This document shows, piece by piece, positions 22,561 to 34,885 of a stretch of 64,000 nt of DNA. Origin of the DNA: Zizania palustris (Eukaryota > Streptophyta > Magnoliopsida > Poales > Poaceae); contig JAAALK010000287.1 in NCBI GenBank assembly GCA_019279435.1, positions 88,245,532 through 88,309,531 on the forward strand, in the 5' to 3' direction. The first letter of the stretch is position 1; every line of letters starts with the position of its first letter. The position numbers and the translations under genes were made by a program. The notes beneath the pieces are model-generated. The model did no database searches and was not told the DNA's origin. It worked only from the letters and a program-made list of their open reading frames with translations.

Positions 22561-23840
22561 CTTGCACGCATCAGTTGCGTGACTTCGGTTATCACCATGA
22601 TACAGCAGAAAAAGGTCTGGCCTTTGCCAGCCGGTTTCCCTGGCGGCCTCCAGCCGCTGGTCTTGCTTCCTGAGGGTTGTGGAGTTCTTTGGGCAAACTT
22701 CTGCAGAGGTGCAATGTTCAAAACTTCTGAACGAGGATGCTTTTGTCCCCTACGCCTGTCATGCTGAACTTCGAAGCTAGGCCCTTGCGGCTGTGCTGAA
22801 GTTTTCACTTCCAATTTAACTTCTTGCAGTATTGATGGGGTTGCAGCAGTTCTCCGAAGCAATCCCTCTTCTGACCTTGCATACTCTTCGAAATAAGACA
22901 TCAACTGAGAAACAGAGGATATGCTTTTTCGGTGAAGTTTGTCAAGGAGGCCTGGATGAATAACTCCCTCTTGAGCTGCGTCAACTACTGAAGACGTAGT
23001 TAACCCTCGAATTTGTGACTTCGTATGAGCGAAGTGCTTGAAATATTGTCTTAAAATCTCTCCAGGGAGCTGCTTCACCTGGAAGAGACTTCCTGTTGAC
23101 ATTGGAGGCACGAAGGTGCCTTAGAAATTGCTTACAAACTTCTTCTTCAACTGCCCCCATGAACTGATTGATCCTGGCTTCAGAGACCAAGACCACCGTA
23201 ATGGCACTCCTTGAAGAGCTAGGGGGAAACATTTTTCCATAGTGCCTCGCACTCCCCCGCTAGCTTCAATTGCTAGAGCATAAGAACGGACGAATTCTCC
23301 AGGATCTTCATCTCCGGCATACTTGCAAAGCTTCGAAGTTTTGAACTTAGGGTCGAAGCGTACTTTCTGCAACTCAGGATGCAGCGGAGACTCGGTGTCA
23401 AAGGAAGCATTCTCCGGAGCTTCAGGATAAATAGGCTCGTCGTCTTCGGGGACTTCGGGAATGGTTGGGGTGGCTTGAGAACGAAGCCTATTCACGGCTT
23501 CTTGCTGCCACCTTGCTACTTCGGCTTGGAGACTGGCCATTTGAGCGGCCATATCACCAAGACTGTCTTCATCTCCTCCGGAAGGGTCTTCCGGGTCTTG
23601 AGAACTGTAGGGATCAGTTCGAAGTGGAACTTGAGGTGGAAGAGGGACTCTGGCAGGCCGATGTATAGATGGAGTTTGCGGAGGAACTCTGTATGCTCGA
23701 GGAAGGGGAATCCCTTCTGGAGTTTGAGGTGGAGGAAACGTCGAAGGTCCTCCGACCTCAACTGTGTCTAAAGATCTTGCTCCGGAGGTCCGAGGGGACC
23801 TCCGAACAGGATTACTACCTGCACTCCGCTTAGGAGGCAT
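22561..23840 (-). pseudogene. gag: Element B gag
   Basis: ATG at 23840 (MPPKRSAGSN), 62 bp inside the 5' LTR. Gag core and the start of the CHHC knuckle follow. CAA to TAA at 23121 stops it in the middle, and a missing base near 22600 turns the knuckle CCIHGDN into a shifted frame. Confidence 0.83.
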
Positions 23841-23883
23841 GGTTTGAGAACTTGGTAGGGAACAAAATTTTTTGAACTAGGAT

Positions 23884-23900
23884 CCCCACGGACGGCGCCA
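23884..23900 (-). promoter_or_regulatory. Element B primer binding site
   Basis: On the minus strand TGGCGCCGTCCGTGGGG, two bases inside the 5' LTR; the same site as in D and two bases different from A. Confidence 0.75.
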
Positions 23901-23902
23901 AC

Positions 23903-24397
23903 TGTTGGCGTAAAAGATTACGCTAACATGTTTCAGAAGATTAGAAACTAATAAATGAAGTGTTAATGAAGGAAACTATTCCAAGCCTCCGAAAGGATAA
24001 CAACTTAGAATAGTTCGAAAGTGTATATTGAATAACTTGTATTCGGTCCCTCTTACAGGGTGAAGCGGGGGGTATTTATAGGCCTAAACATTAAGGAAAA
24101 GACCCTTTTGCCCCTCTATTACAACCGACATAGTGGAAACTATTCGGTACCCTTAATAGGGCTAAAATGGTAAAAGACTAATCTAATGAGAAAGAAGATA
24201 AGTCTTCCATCTTAGTTGGCAAGGAAACTCTCGGAAGAGTCCAGGTTCGAAGATATACTCCGAATTGGAGTCTGTCATCATACTTCGAACTTGACTCAAT
24301 ACATCTCCGAAGTCATATCCTGGAAATCTTGAACTTAATCATCAACCTTTGTCCTGTTACTGCAATAACCCTGAAGACGGAATATTTTCCCCCAACA
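23903..24397 (-). repeat. Element B 5' LTR (495 bp)
   Basis: Same start and end words as the other LTRs of this family. Its right edge joins CTTTATTCAAGGATG, the RT region of element C (LNK motif). Confidence 0.92.
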
Positions 24398-25180
24398 CTT
24401 TATTCAAGGATGTAAAATCAATACACATGCACCACTTCCCAGAGGATTTCTTTCTGACGAAGACTGGGTTGGCTAACCACTCCGTATGAGATACTTCTCT
24501 AATAATCCCAGCCTTCAGTAACTTTTCCACCTCTACTTTAGCAAGGATGGCCCTCTCCGCAGATAACTTCCGAAGTCCTTGTCGAACTGGCCGAACCCTC
24601 GGGTTCACAAGCAAACCATGCTCAATGATATCTCGACTAACTCCAGTGATGTCTTCATCAGAATAGGCAAAGACATCGAGATTTTCTTCAACTACCTTTT
24701 CTAACGAAGTAGCGATTTCTAGAGACAAATCTTTGCCGAACTGAAAAGGGTAGTCTTTGTCGTCCTTGACAATAACCTTCGTTATAATTTCTCCGTCGGG
24801 GCTGGGTCTTGGGGAAGACTTCTTCGACGGTTCACCTGGGGTGAGGATGTCCTCCGGATTATCTTGTACATTGTTCACTTGTCTCGGGTCGAGAGGGGGG
24901 CCATGACCATATTCTGCTCTTCTTGCAGTGGCTTGATCTCCGAAGACAGTGAGTCCTCCCACTAGCGTGGGCATCTTCATACATAAATAATTATGATGCG
25001 CCACAGCTCCAAACTGATTTAACATGCCCCTCCCGAAGATAACATTATATGCATAAGGGGCATCTACAACATAAAAAATCATCTCCTTCATCCTTGCCAG
25101 TAGCCCCTCTCCGAAAGAAACCTCCAGACCTATCTAGTCGAGGGCATCAAGAGGGGGTCCTGCGAAGCCTTGCAAGGGAC
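24398..25180 (-). pseudogene. pol: Element C RT N-terminus and linker
   Basis: Open from GLLARMKEMIF through PYAYNVIFGRGMLNQFGAV, YSDEDITGVSRDIIEHGLL and TEWLANPVFVRKKSSGKW to DFTSLNK, where the LTR of B begins. The polymerase active-site region is not present. Confidence 0.8.
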
Positions 25181-25700
25181 GAGCTGCAGGGAGGAGGTGT
25201 TTCTAGAGATATAGAGCTGATCAAAGGCTTGAACGAAGATGATATCTGTTGATCTCCCTCCATCAATTAGCATTCTCCGTACTTCAGTCCCTGCTATATC
25301 GGTAGTAATAACAAGGGGATCGGCATGCGGAAATTTGATGCTAGCTGCATAATCTGCAGAAAAAGATATTGGCACATGGGACCACTCGGGCATGGTAGCT
25401 GCGGACGAAGAAGTTCCAATATGGCTCACTTCCTGAACATATTCTCTTTGATGTCTCTTCGACATACTGCCGAGGGTCCCTCCTCCTGAAATAGGGAGGA
25501 CTACTCTTTTACCCCGATCTTGACCATCTTCCTACTTCGGAGATGGCATAATATTGACCACTAGAGGCTGTCTTGTAGGGTCGAAGTTGTCTATACCTGC
25601 CACAGCTTGGACATGCTCTAGATGTACCTCGGAAGGAACTCAGTCAGTAGTGCCTCGACCTGAAGTCCTTTCAAGGTACTCGCCTCTTAAAGAGAGTATA
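25181..25700 (-). pseudogene. pol: Element C protease
   Basis: Active site reads MLIDGGRSTDIIF: the Asp-Gly-Gly is kept but the next Ser is Arg. A missing base near 25200 breaks the frame after YISR. Confidence 0.8.
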
Positions 25701-26983
25701 GACTTGCACACATTAGTAGCGTGACTCCGATTCTCACCATGGACGCAGCAGAAGAAGGCCTAGCCTTTGCCAGCCGGCTTCCCTGGCGGCCTCCAGCTAC
25801 TGGACTTTCTTCCCGAGGCTTGAGAAGTTTTAGGGGCAAATTTCTGCAGAGGGGCAATGTTCAGGACTTCAGAATGAGGATTCTTTTGCCCCCGACGTCT
25901 GTCATGCTGGACTTCAATGTTAGGTCCCTGCGAAGGTGTTGAAATCTTCACTTCGAACTTGACTTCTTGCAGGATTGACAGAGTTGAAGAAGTTCTTCGG
26001 AGCCACCCTTCTTCTGACCTAGCATATTCTTCAAAATAAGCCATCAGCTGAGCTACAGAGGATATCTGTTTCCGATGGAGTTTATCAAGGAGGCCCACAT
26101 GGGTAACTCCCTCTCGAGCTGCATCAACTATGGAAGATGTAGTCAGCCCTTGTATTTGTGACTTCGCATGGGTGAAGCGCTTGAAAAATTGTCTTAAAGT
26201 CTCTCCAGGCAACTGCTTCACCTGGAAAAGACTTCCCATAGACATTGAGGGTACAAAGGTACCCTAAAAGTTACTTATGAACTTCTTCCTTAATTGCTCC
26301 TAGGTTCTAATTGATCCCGGCTTCAGGGACCAAAACCACAACAAAGCCACCCCTTCGAGAGCAAGAGGAAAACACTTGGCCATGGTGTCTCGCACTCCTC
26401 CACTCGCCTCAATTGCCAAAGCATAAGAATGGGAGAACTCCCCGGGGTCCTCCTCTCCAAAGTACTTACAGAGCTTCGAAGTTTTAAACTTGGGGTCAAA
26501 GCGCACTTTCTGTAACTCAGGATGCAGCGGAGACTCACTATCGAAGGAAGCGTTCTCTGGGGCTTTGGGATAAGGAAGATCGTCGTCTTGAGGCACTTTG
26601 GAAATGACCGGGGTGGCCTAAGAACGAAGCCTATCTGCGGCCTCTTGTCTCCACCTCGCCACATCAGCTTGGAGACTGGCCATCTGAGTTGCCATGTCGC
26701 TAAGATCGTCTTCATTTCTTCCAGAAGGATCTTTCGGGTGTTGAGAACTGTATGTGTCAATTCGAAGCGGAATCGGAGCTGGAGAAGGGACTCCGGCTGG
26801 CCGAAGTATAGATGGAGTTGGAGGAGGAACTCCATATGCTCTAGGAAGGGGAATCCCTTCGGGATTCTGAGGTGGAGGAATTACCGAAGGTCCTCCGACC
26901 TCAACTGTGTTCGAAGATCTTGCTCCGGAGGTCCGAGGGGACCTCCGAGTAGGACTACCACCTGAACTCCGCCTGGGAGGCAT
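25701..26983 (-). pseudogene. gag: Element C gag
   Basis: ATG at 26983 (MPPRRSSGG). Same architecture as in A. In-frame stops at 26618 (TAG), 26300 (TGG to TAG), about 26264 (TAG) and about 25757 (TAG, just before the CHHC knuckle), without any frameshift. The reading frame is therefore only interrupted by substitutions. Confidence 0.83.
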
Positions 26984-27048
26984 GGTTTTGAGAACTTGGT
27001 AGAGAACGAAGTTTTTTTGGACTAGGTTCCCCACGGATGGCGCCAACT

Positions 27049-27540
27049 GTTGGCGTAAAAGATTACGCTAACATGTTTTCAGGGATTAGAAACTAACAAA
27101 TGAAGTGTTTGTGAAGTGAACTATTTCAAGCCTCCGAATTGGATAATAGCTCGAAGCAGTTCGAAGTTGTGTATTGAATAACTGAGTATTCGATCCTCAT
27201 TACAGGGTAAAATGGGGGGTATTTATAGGTAAAAAATCTTAAGGAAAAGTCCTTTTTACCCCTCAATTACAACCGACATAATGGAAACTATTCGGTATCC
27301 CTAATAGGGTTAAAATGGTAAAAGACTAATTTAATGAGAAAGAAGATAAGTCTTCCATCCTTGCTGGCAGATAAGTTCTCTGAATATTCGACGTTCGAAG
27401 CTATACTCCGAATGAGGGTCCACACTGATGCTTCAAACTTGATCACGTACTAAACCGGAGTTAATACTGGAACTTTGGTTTAGTAGATTGCCTGTCTTGT
27501 TATTGTAGAGACCCTGAAGTTGAAGTATTTTCCCCCAACA
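27049..27540 (-). repeat. Element C 5' LTR (492 bp)
   Basis: Starts TGTTGGCGTAAAAGATTACG, ends TATTTTCCCCCAACA. It is visibly more different from the other LTRs in its right third. The PBS lies at 27030-27046 (TGGCGCCATCCGTGGGG on the minus strand). Confidence 0.9.
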
Positions 27541-28297
27541 TTTACTTTGATGATATCTTGATATATAGCAGGTCAATTGATGAACATTTGAATCATTTGT
27601 GTATTGTTTTTAATACTTTGAGAGATGCATGCTTGTTCGGTAATCTTGAAAAGTGTACTTTTTTGCATGGATCGAGTCTCTTTTCTTGTCTATGTTGTTA
27701 CTCCACAGGGTATTGAAGTGGATGAAGCGAAAATTGAAGCCATCAAGAGCTGGCTAACACCTCAAATCATCATGCTAGTGAGAAGTTTTCATGGACTTGC
27801 TGGTTTTTATCGACGGTTGGTGAAGAATTTCAGCACCATTGCTGCTCCACTCAATGAGTTGACAAAGAAGGGAGCTTCATTCATATAGGGTCCAGCACAA
27901 GAACAAGCTTTTAACATGTTTAAGGACAAACTTACCCATGCCCCTCTACTCCAACATCCTAACTTTGGTAAGACATTTGAGCTTGAATTTTATGCTAGTG
28001 GGATTGGGATAGGAGGAGTTCTCATACAAGAAGGTAAACATGTTGCTTACTTTAGTAAAATATTGCATGGACCTAATCTAAATTATTCTACTTATGATAA
28101 AGAGTTGTATGCTTTAGTTTGGGTTTTAGAAACTTGGCAACATTACATTTAGGCTAAGAGTTTGTCATTCATTCTGATCATGAATCCTTGAAACATATTA
28201 GAAGCCAAGCAAAACTAAATAAGCGACATGCAAAATGGGTTGAGTTCATAGAGTCATTTCCATACATCATTAAACATAAACGTGGTAAAGACAATAT
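27541..28297 (+). pseudogene. pol: Element F: RT end and RNase H (first fragment)
   Basis: Chromovirus-like Ty3 pol. It starts exactly at the RT active site YFDDILIYS, because element C's LTR precedes it, and continues GIEVDEAKIEAI, SFHGLAGFYRRLVKNF and into RNase H. Breaks: extra base near 27661, TGG to TAG at 27886, TAG plus a lost base near 28150. The RNase H catalytic Asp (FELECDASG in relatives) is Tyr at 27991-27993. It ends at DNI, where D inserted, and continues at 39691. The 5' LTR, gag and protease of F are not in the window. Confidence 0.85.
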
Positions 28298-28792
28298 TGT
28301 TGGCGTAAAAGATTACGCTAACAGGTTTCTGTAGATTAGAAACTAACAAACGAAGTGTTTGCGAAGGGAACTGTTCTAAGCCTCCGAAAGGATAATAACT
28401 TAGAATAGTTCGAATGTGTGTATTGAATAACTTGTATTCGGTCCCTATTACAGGGTGAAATGGGGGGTATTTATAGGCCCAAATATTAAGGAAAAGACCT
28501 ATTTACCCCTCTATTACAACCGACATAGTGGAAACTATTCGGTACCCTTGATAGGGCTAAAATGGTAAAAGACTAATCTAATAATATAAAAGATAGATCT
28601 TCCATCTTAGCTGGCAATAAAGATCTCGAAAAGCCTTAGTTCGAAGATGTACTCCGAACCAATGCCTATCTTCGTACTTCGAGCCTGACTCAGGGTGTCT
28701 TCGAAGATGGACGTCTGGAAACCTTCGAATCCATTATCTGCTTTTGTCTTGTTATGGCAATAACCCCGAAGATGGGATATTTTCCCCCAACA
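28298..28792 (-). repeat. Element D 3' LTR (495 bp)
   Basis: TGTTGGCG...CCCCCAACA. The polypurine tract follows on the internal side at 28793-28804 (GAGGGGCTAC on the minus strand). Confidence 0.95.
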
Positions 28793-29118
28793 GTAGCCCC
28801 TCGAATACGCTTCTCCGTTTAACCTGTAATGTTAGGAGAGCAGTATACGGAAGGAAAAAATAACCAGGCATAGGGGTTATTAGATTTTAATTTATCTCCG
28901 AAATGTACGAAGATATAAACTCCAAGTCAGTCTTAGAACAATTACTTTCGAACTATCTTAGAACTGACTCAAGGAGTCCGAAAGCCTTTTAGACTTAGAA
29001 TAAATAGCCGTTAGCTTCCTTCTTCTAACGGAAACTGCAGAATGCGTTAATTTCGGAGAAAAGTAACGGCAGGAATGCGAAACGGCATGGACTAACAGTA
29101 AAAATGTAAAGTCTAGGC

Positions 29119-29126
29119 TATAAATA
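29119..29126 (+). promoter_or_regulatory. TATA box of antisense gene, copy D
   Basis: TATAAATA followed by GAGGGCC, 112 bp before the ATG at 29231; the same as in element A. The 28805-29118 stretch upstream has no open frame of note and is the likely promoter region. Confidence 0.7.
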
Positions 29127-29230
29127 GAGGGCCTAGAACAATCCTATTTACCTTTTCACTACTCTCTTGCAAACAAACACCTTCTGAGCCCTAGCCTCCA
29201 TTTCTTCTCCAAAGTGACCCAGTAACTTCA

Positions 29231-32200
29231 ATGGTGAAAACCAAGAATTCTGGAGCCCCTTCGGCCTTGGCTCGGCAGCAGGTGGCAGCAGCAGCAGCAG
29301 CTGCGGCGTTGGCGACGGTGCCTCCAACACCCGCAATGACATCCATGGCGGCAGGAGGGAGAAATCCCCAAAATGCTGAAGATCAAGGTCTCTGCCCGCC
29401 ATCAACGAAGTACTTGGACCAGTCCTTTCAACTGGGATCTTCTACCTGCAAGAGGGAATCACTGGCAATCGCAGTAGAAGGGAGGATTAGCACAGGAGTT
29501 ATTAACCGCAAGCCTGGAAAAGAACTCATCCCGTCGCCAAGGCCCGGAGAAGTGTTCGTCTTCGAAGCCTTCTTCGAAGCCGGCTTGGGCCTCCCAGCAG
29601 TTGACTTCTTGGCGGAGGTACTCGATTTATTTCACGTCACCCTTCCTCAACTATCTCCGAACGCAGTAGCTCATTTAGCTATCTTCGAATGGGCATTGAG
29701 AGCCGAAGGCTGTGAAGGGAGAGCAGAAATCTTCGCTGCGTTACATAGAGCTTCATGCCAGCCAAAAACCTTCGTAGGCCCCAGAGGTGAAAAAGTAGTA
29801 GTAGCCTTCGGAAGCATCAATTTTAGGCTTCGGGACGAATATGCCCTTCAATTTCCTGCTAAGGCCATCAATGCTAGATGGTATACTGACTGGGTCATGA
29901 GGTAGTTTTATGCTAAAGTTGGGGCGAGCAATCCTCTCGCCGGACCTCTGAAAGAAATCCAATTCCGGAAAGAAGCCCTAGTGCAACCGGACCAAGGTCA
30001 ACTAGAATCTCGCCTTAGCCTACTCCAGAAAATTAGCCGGAGGTTGAGCATGCGAGACTTAGCCGAAGAATTCCTTGGGTTACAAATATCTCCGCTTATG
30101 GCCAACTGGCCTATCATCTTCGAAGAGGATTCGGAAGGCGGTCTCTAAAAGATCACTTCGACTTCGAGCCCTGTAGGTAACTTCGAAGACAACATGTATT
30201 ATGCATATTTATTCGAAGAAAAACTAACTTGATTCATTTTTTAGCTTCTTCAGCCCCTGTTACTTCGGAGCAAATCGTAAGGGCTTCGGAGAAGATTTTG
30301 GGCGCTCCAACTCCGACCGAAAAAGAATGGAGAATCAAGTTGGTCGGGAGTTGGGAGAGATTTAACAGAGTATGGGGAATGCTGGAAATCACTCCGCCCC
30401 CTCTGATGGATTGGGTGCCTTCGGAGAAAGGACCCAAAAAGAGGAAAGCCGAAGCTGGGACTTCGAGCTCTGCTAAGACTCCGGTGAAGAAGGTGGCTCG
30501 GAAGCCAAAAAATCTTGCACCTTCGAATCCTGCACCTTCGAGCTCAAGGGCTTCAGTCTCCGACTCCCAAGAGGATGAAGGGAGATTGCTTGTGCGTCTA
30601 ATAGAAGAAGATGAAACTCAAAGGACTGCACAAGACGATGTACCTGCGAACGTGCCGGAGTCCCGAGATAATCTAGAGCAACCAAGGACTTCGGCAGTTC
30701 AGGAAGATATATCTCAGGATGAAGTTCCTGTGAATGAAAGTGGGGTCAAAGTTACTATGGCTTCGATTCCTGAAGAAGCAATAAGGACTGCTCAGGACGA
30801 TGCTCCTGCAGTCGAAGACTTAACGGTTGATTCGGACGAAGATCTCGGCTTTGATCCGCCGAACAGTCCGATGATTACTCCTCTGCAAAATGTCGAAGGT
30901 AGACTTCGAATAACTCTTTCATGTTTATTTTGTGTATTTATACAATGTATAATACTTTATATTTTTTTTAACAGAGTCCACTCCTGTGGAAGAAGTCCGA
31001 CAGGAAGAAATAATTCCTGGACCTTCGACGACTTCGGAGCCAACCCAGAGAGTTACTCAAATGGGACCTGGAAGAGGCAAAAGGAACATAGAACCCCTCC
31101 CTGCTGCGAGTTCTGGATCAACTCCGTCTGATTCAACAAACGAGAGCCAATCTTCCGGGGAGGGCCAGTCTCCAGAGGCTCCGAAGACCACAAGCCAACG
31201 CTCCGGTCCTTCGCTGGACGAAGATGACCAACAGGCAATAAGTATGCTCCCCCTGCTAGCTCCTTTCTTAGGGCAAACAACTGGTCTTCGGACTTTGCTT
31301 GAACCTTTGGATCCAGCTAACCGTGACATAGGGGAGACCAACTTAGTGGCCATTCTGAGCAAGGCGGACAGGACGGAGCTTAATGCTGCTATAGAACGTG
31401 CAGCCTACCAGGTGCGAAGCACTTGCGAAATAACATAGAATTTGTCTACGAATAAATATTTACCTTAGTTTTTTATTTTTGCAGCAAACTGTCTTGGCCC
31501 GAGCTGCGAATATATCTAATGATGAAGAGATCGCTCGTCTTCGGGAGGAAAATAACGTCCTTCAAAGGAATCTTAGCATCTCCGAAAGCCGAGTGGTTCA
31601 GATGGACAATATAGTGTCAACAGAGCGAAGGGCCAGACAAGGTTTGGAGGCTGCGAATAAAGAGCTCGAAGCAGAAAGAATTGTGCTTCGAGCAGAAGTT
31701 GAAAAATTACGGGCGGAGCACGCTACTACGGGGACCAAACTTGTCAGACTCCAAGAGGAAGCTAGCCAGTTGCTGAACCAAAAGAATATTTTGACCACTG
31801 AAAATGCTATACTTTCTGGGGTTCTGGGAGAAGTAACTTCGACGAAGGACGCGCTGAACGAAGATAAGCTGAAGTCTGAGAAGGTGGCTGTGGAAGTTAT
31901 GAATCAGTTGTTAGGTGTCCTAGAGTACTTCGGTACTACTGGGACACTTCCTTCTGATGATAACATCGCTCTTCTGCGCCGGTTGAAAAGGATCCAAGGA
32001 GTGGCGAAGCAGATGAAGACAGTGGGCATTCGATACGGAGAACTCTCCGGACAAGTGGCTGCTGTCGGCCTGCTTCGCTACTACGAAGATCTAGGCCGAT
32101 CGATAATTCCGGACGTAGGAGGGGGCCCAATTACCTTCAATGACGAGCGACTGCTAACTCCTTCCGAAGGTGTGGCTGCTGCCTGGCGAGCCTTCCAAAC

Positions 32201-32879
32201 TTCATGGAGAGCCGAAGGTCGTTCTGCGATCAAGGCTTGGATCGACGAAGGTCAACGCCAGAAGCAAGTTCGGACCTAAGCTTCAAGCAGTGAGCTTCCT
32301 CCGAACCCGCAGGTTTAGAAATACCTTAGGATTTTTGGCTATGTAAAGCTTTATGCTTATGAACATTTATCAATGAAAATTTGTTTATCATATTTTTAGG
32401 CTTTACGTCATACGGAAGATATCGAAGTGTTAGACCTTAACGACGAAGTTCGCTCATTATGGACCACCTTCGATCTTCTAAAAGCTTATAAACGTCCTCG
32501 ATTTTTAGTTCCTCGAGATAGCTCCGGTGCAATTGCGCCCGAAGTAATCAAAGATATACTCTTTTATATTAAAGAGGAAGAAAAAGAGGTTAACTTGAAC
32601 ACTTCATCTTCTGAAGACGTTATATGGTCTGAAGACGAAGATGAAGTTCGAAGTAAAAAACCTGAAGAGCTTGGAAGCTGGGAAAGGAGCCCCGAACGGC
32701 TTCGAACTTGGGCCGAGCTTCAACAAGAACAGAAGGATTTTAGAGCTTCAAAGGAGGGCAAGAGAGTTAAACGCAAAGTTGTTAGAACTCCCGGTGCTGG
32801 AACTAGTCGTTCCAACCCTAGCTCTAGAGATCGAAGAGGTCTTCGATTCCTTCTTGGTATAGATACCAATTTTTCATGA
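29231..32879 (+). pseudogene. Antisense accessory gene of element D (five exons)
   Basis: Exons 29231-30176, 30245-30898, 30975-31411, 31485-32312, 32400-32879; introns 68, 76, 73 and 87 bp, all with GT and AG ends, phases 1, 1, 0, 0. Joined, they give a 1,115-codon frame. Order in the protein: Ala-rich start, conserved PF04195-like domain (about residues 90-230), basic stretch with KKRK and KKVARKPK (about 390-430), acidic and Ser/Thr-rich middle, an MLPLLAPFLG segment, coiled coil in exon 4 (about 680-790), Glu-rich tail with RRGLRFLLGIDTNFS. Stops: TGG to TAG at 29903, TAA at 30146 (CGA in A) and CAA to TAA at 32277. Exon 3 is 437 bp in both A and D. Function is unknown; nuclear action is inferred from the basic stretch. 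Confidence 0.82.
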
Positions 32880-33267
32880 TGTAATCTGTAAACATATCCG
32901 TTCGAATAATGAATACCGATTTAAAATTGTCTCCATATTTACTAGCCCCTCTTTGGGTATAAGCAACTTCGAACTGTATTCAAAGATGGTTATGCGCAAA
33001 GAAAAAACTTCGGAGTACAATTTTTTGGGGGTTCGGAGCCCCTCTGTAATTTAAAGATCTTTTAAAATCTTATAAAATGTCTTCGACTATTTGTAGTCTG
33101 AAGAATGGCAACTTAGTACCCTTGTTTTTTGAAAGAAATCACTTGAGATAACTTTCAAGATATCTTAGTATCTTAGATAATTTGTCACTTGGGACTATGC
33201 TAACAGACATTCGAAGCTCATGGCTCAAACTCTGTTTTGCTTTAGCCACCTTCGGCTCTTTTTTGCA

Positions 33268-33545
33268 ATCTCTGTCGAACCAATGGTTCGGAGTTTGCAA
33301 TGGTCTCTTTGGACTCTTTTTACGGATGTCTACCAGCCAATGGCTTGGACTCCGTATATTTTGGCCACCCTCGGCTGTTTTTGCGGAAGTCTACCAGCCA
33401 ATGGCTTGGACTTCGCATGTTTTGGCCACCTTCGGCTCTTTTTACGGAAGTCTACCAGCCAATGGCTTGGACTCCGTATGATGTGGTTTTGGGCTCTTTT
33501 ACGGATGCCTACAAGCCGGTGGCTTGGACTCCGGATTATGTCAGC
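33268..33545. repeat. 61-bp tandem repeat in element D 3' region
   Basis: Five units, typically 61 bp (CAATGGCTTGGACTCCG... ...TTTTTACGGAAGTCTACCAGC), one more than in A and B. It lies in the spacer 32880-33739 between the antisense gene and the pol stop. Confidence 0.85.
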
Positions 33546-33739
33546 CCCCACGTCGGAAGCTTCGAACCAATGGTTCGAAGTCCGAAAATACGATTCAGCT
33601 TCATGACACTTCCCTCTCGGTCAACCCCGCGGTTCCAGTGCGTCCACTCGGAAGCTGGAAGTTTATGAGGGGAAGGCATTATCTGGACCATATGCTTTAT
33701 TAATTCAGAAGATGATTACAAGTGAATTACAAGGAGCCC

Positions 33740-34882
33740 TTATGCAAAGTATCGCTTTAGGTGCTCCGCATGCCAAGTATGTGCTAACTCTTCACCTTCT
33801 AAATTAGCTAACTTAAAAGAGCCAGGGCGTCCTGAACGAACAATTAGATATGGACCTTCCCATTTATTTCCTAACTTCCCTGGCGCTATAATGCTTCGTA
33901 GAACAAGATGACCCGGTCTTAGTTCATTGAGCTTAACCTTCGGGTCGAACCAAGCCTTCGTCTGCTGATGATACTTTGATAAATTTGCCACAGCTCGAAG
34001 TCTTGTTTCTTCTGATAAATCTAGCGAAGCTTGTCTTTCTTCTTCAATCTCCGGTTCGGTGCTGCGAAATGATCCTCCTTTGAGCTCCGTTGGAGTCATA
34101 GCTTCATCTCTGAATAGTAGTCTGAATGGAGTAAAACCTGTGGACCTTGTTTGTGTAGTCCGAATGGACCACAAAATCTTCGGAAGCTCTTTGGTCCACA
34201 GTCCCTTTGCTAATCCTACTATCCTTCGATTTAGCCCTGACAAAATATTTCCATTGGCTCTTTCTACGGCTCCATTAGACTGAGGATGCCTCACTGGAGC
34301 AAAACATAACTGAATGCCTAGATCTTCGCAAAACTTCCTAAAAGGTTCTGCATCGAACTGTGTTCCATTATAAACTGTAAGTTGTCTAGGCACTCCGAAC
34401 CGGCAAATAATGTTCTTCCAAAAGAATTTCTGTACATTGTTCGAAGTGATAGCTGTTAAGGGTTCTGCTTCTACCCACTTAGAAAAATACTCAATAGCTA
34501 CCACTGCGAACTTCAGGTTTCCCTTGGCAACTGGAAAGGGGCCAATTAAATCCATACCCCATCTGGCCATAGGCCATACCAGAGCAATGACTTGAAGAGC
34601 TGTTGGTGGGCGATGACTCCGTCGACCCATCCACTGACATCCTTGACAAGTGCGGACTAAGCTCTCTGCATCAGCTGTTATTGTAGGCCAATAAAGCCCC
34701 TGGCGAAGTGTTTTTCCTGCCAAAGCTCTAGGGGCTAAATGGCTACCGCAAAGGCCTTCATGAATTTCTCGAAGAATTTCTTGACCTTCGGCTTGAGATA
34801 TACATCGGAGTAGAGGGGAACATACTCCGGCCTTGTATAAAATACCGTTGATTATTTGATAATTTCTAGCTCTAAGCTTCAA
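33740..34882 (-). pseudogene. pol: Element D integrase
   Basis: An open 380-codon frame covering the zinc-binding domain (HEGLCGSHLA... TCQGCQWMG), catalytic core and C-terminus to the stop at 33740. The second catalytic Asp is replaced by Tyr (TVYNGTQF at 34370-34372, against TVDNGTQF in A and B). First Asp (GMDLIGPF) and Glu (NGAVERAN) remain. The integrase should be catalytically dead. TCA to TAA at 34886 separates it from the RNase H. Confidence 0.88.
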
Positions 34883-34885
34883 TCT

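Larger units (their letters stand above)
15981..24397 (-). mobile_element. Element B: Tat-type retrotransposon, 3' end deleted
   Basis: Same family as A. The 5' LTR (23903-24397), PBS, gag, pol and the distal part of the antisense gene are present. The 3' LTR, polypurine tract, TATA box and antisense exons 1-2 are missing, because 15981 starts in the middle of antisense exon 3. The 5' LTR abuts the RT region of element C at 24398, so B inserted into C's pol. Confidence 0.9.
24398..27540 (-). mobile_element. Element C: 5' half of a third Tat copy
   Basis: 5' LTR, gag, protease and the first part of RT on the minus strand, cut where B inserted. The remaining RT, RNase H, integrase, antisense gene and 3' LTR are not in the window. 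Its 5' LTR abuts the RT of element F, so C had inserted into F. More diverged from A, B and D than these are from one another. Confidence 0.88.
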
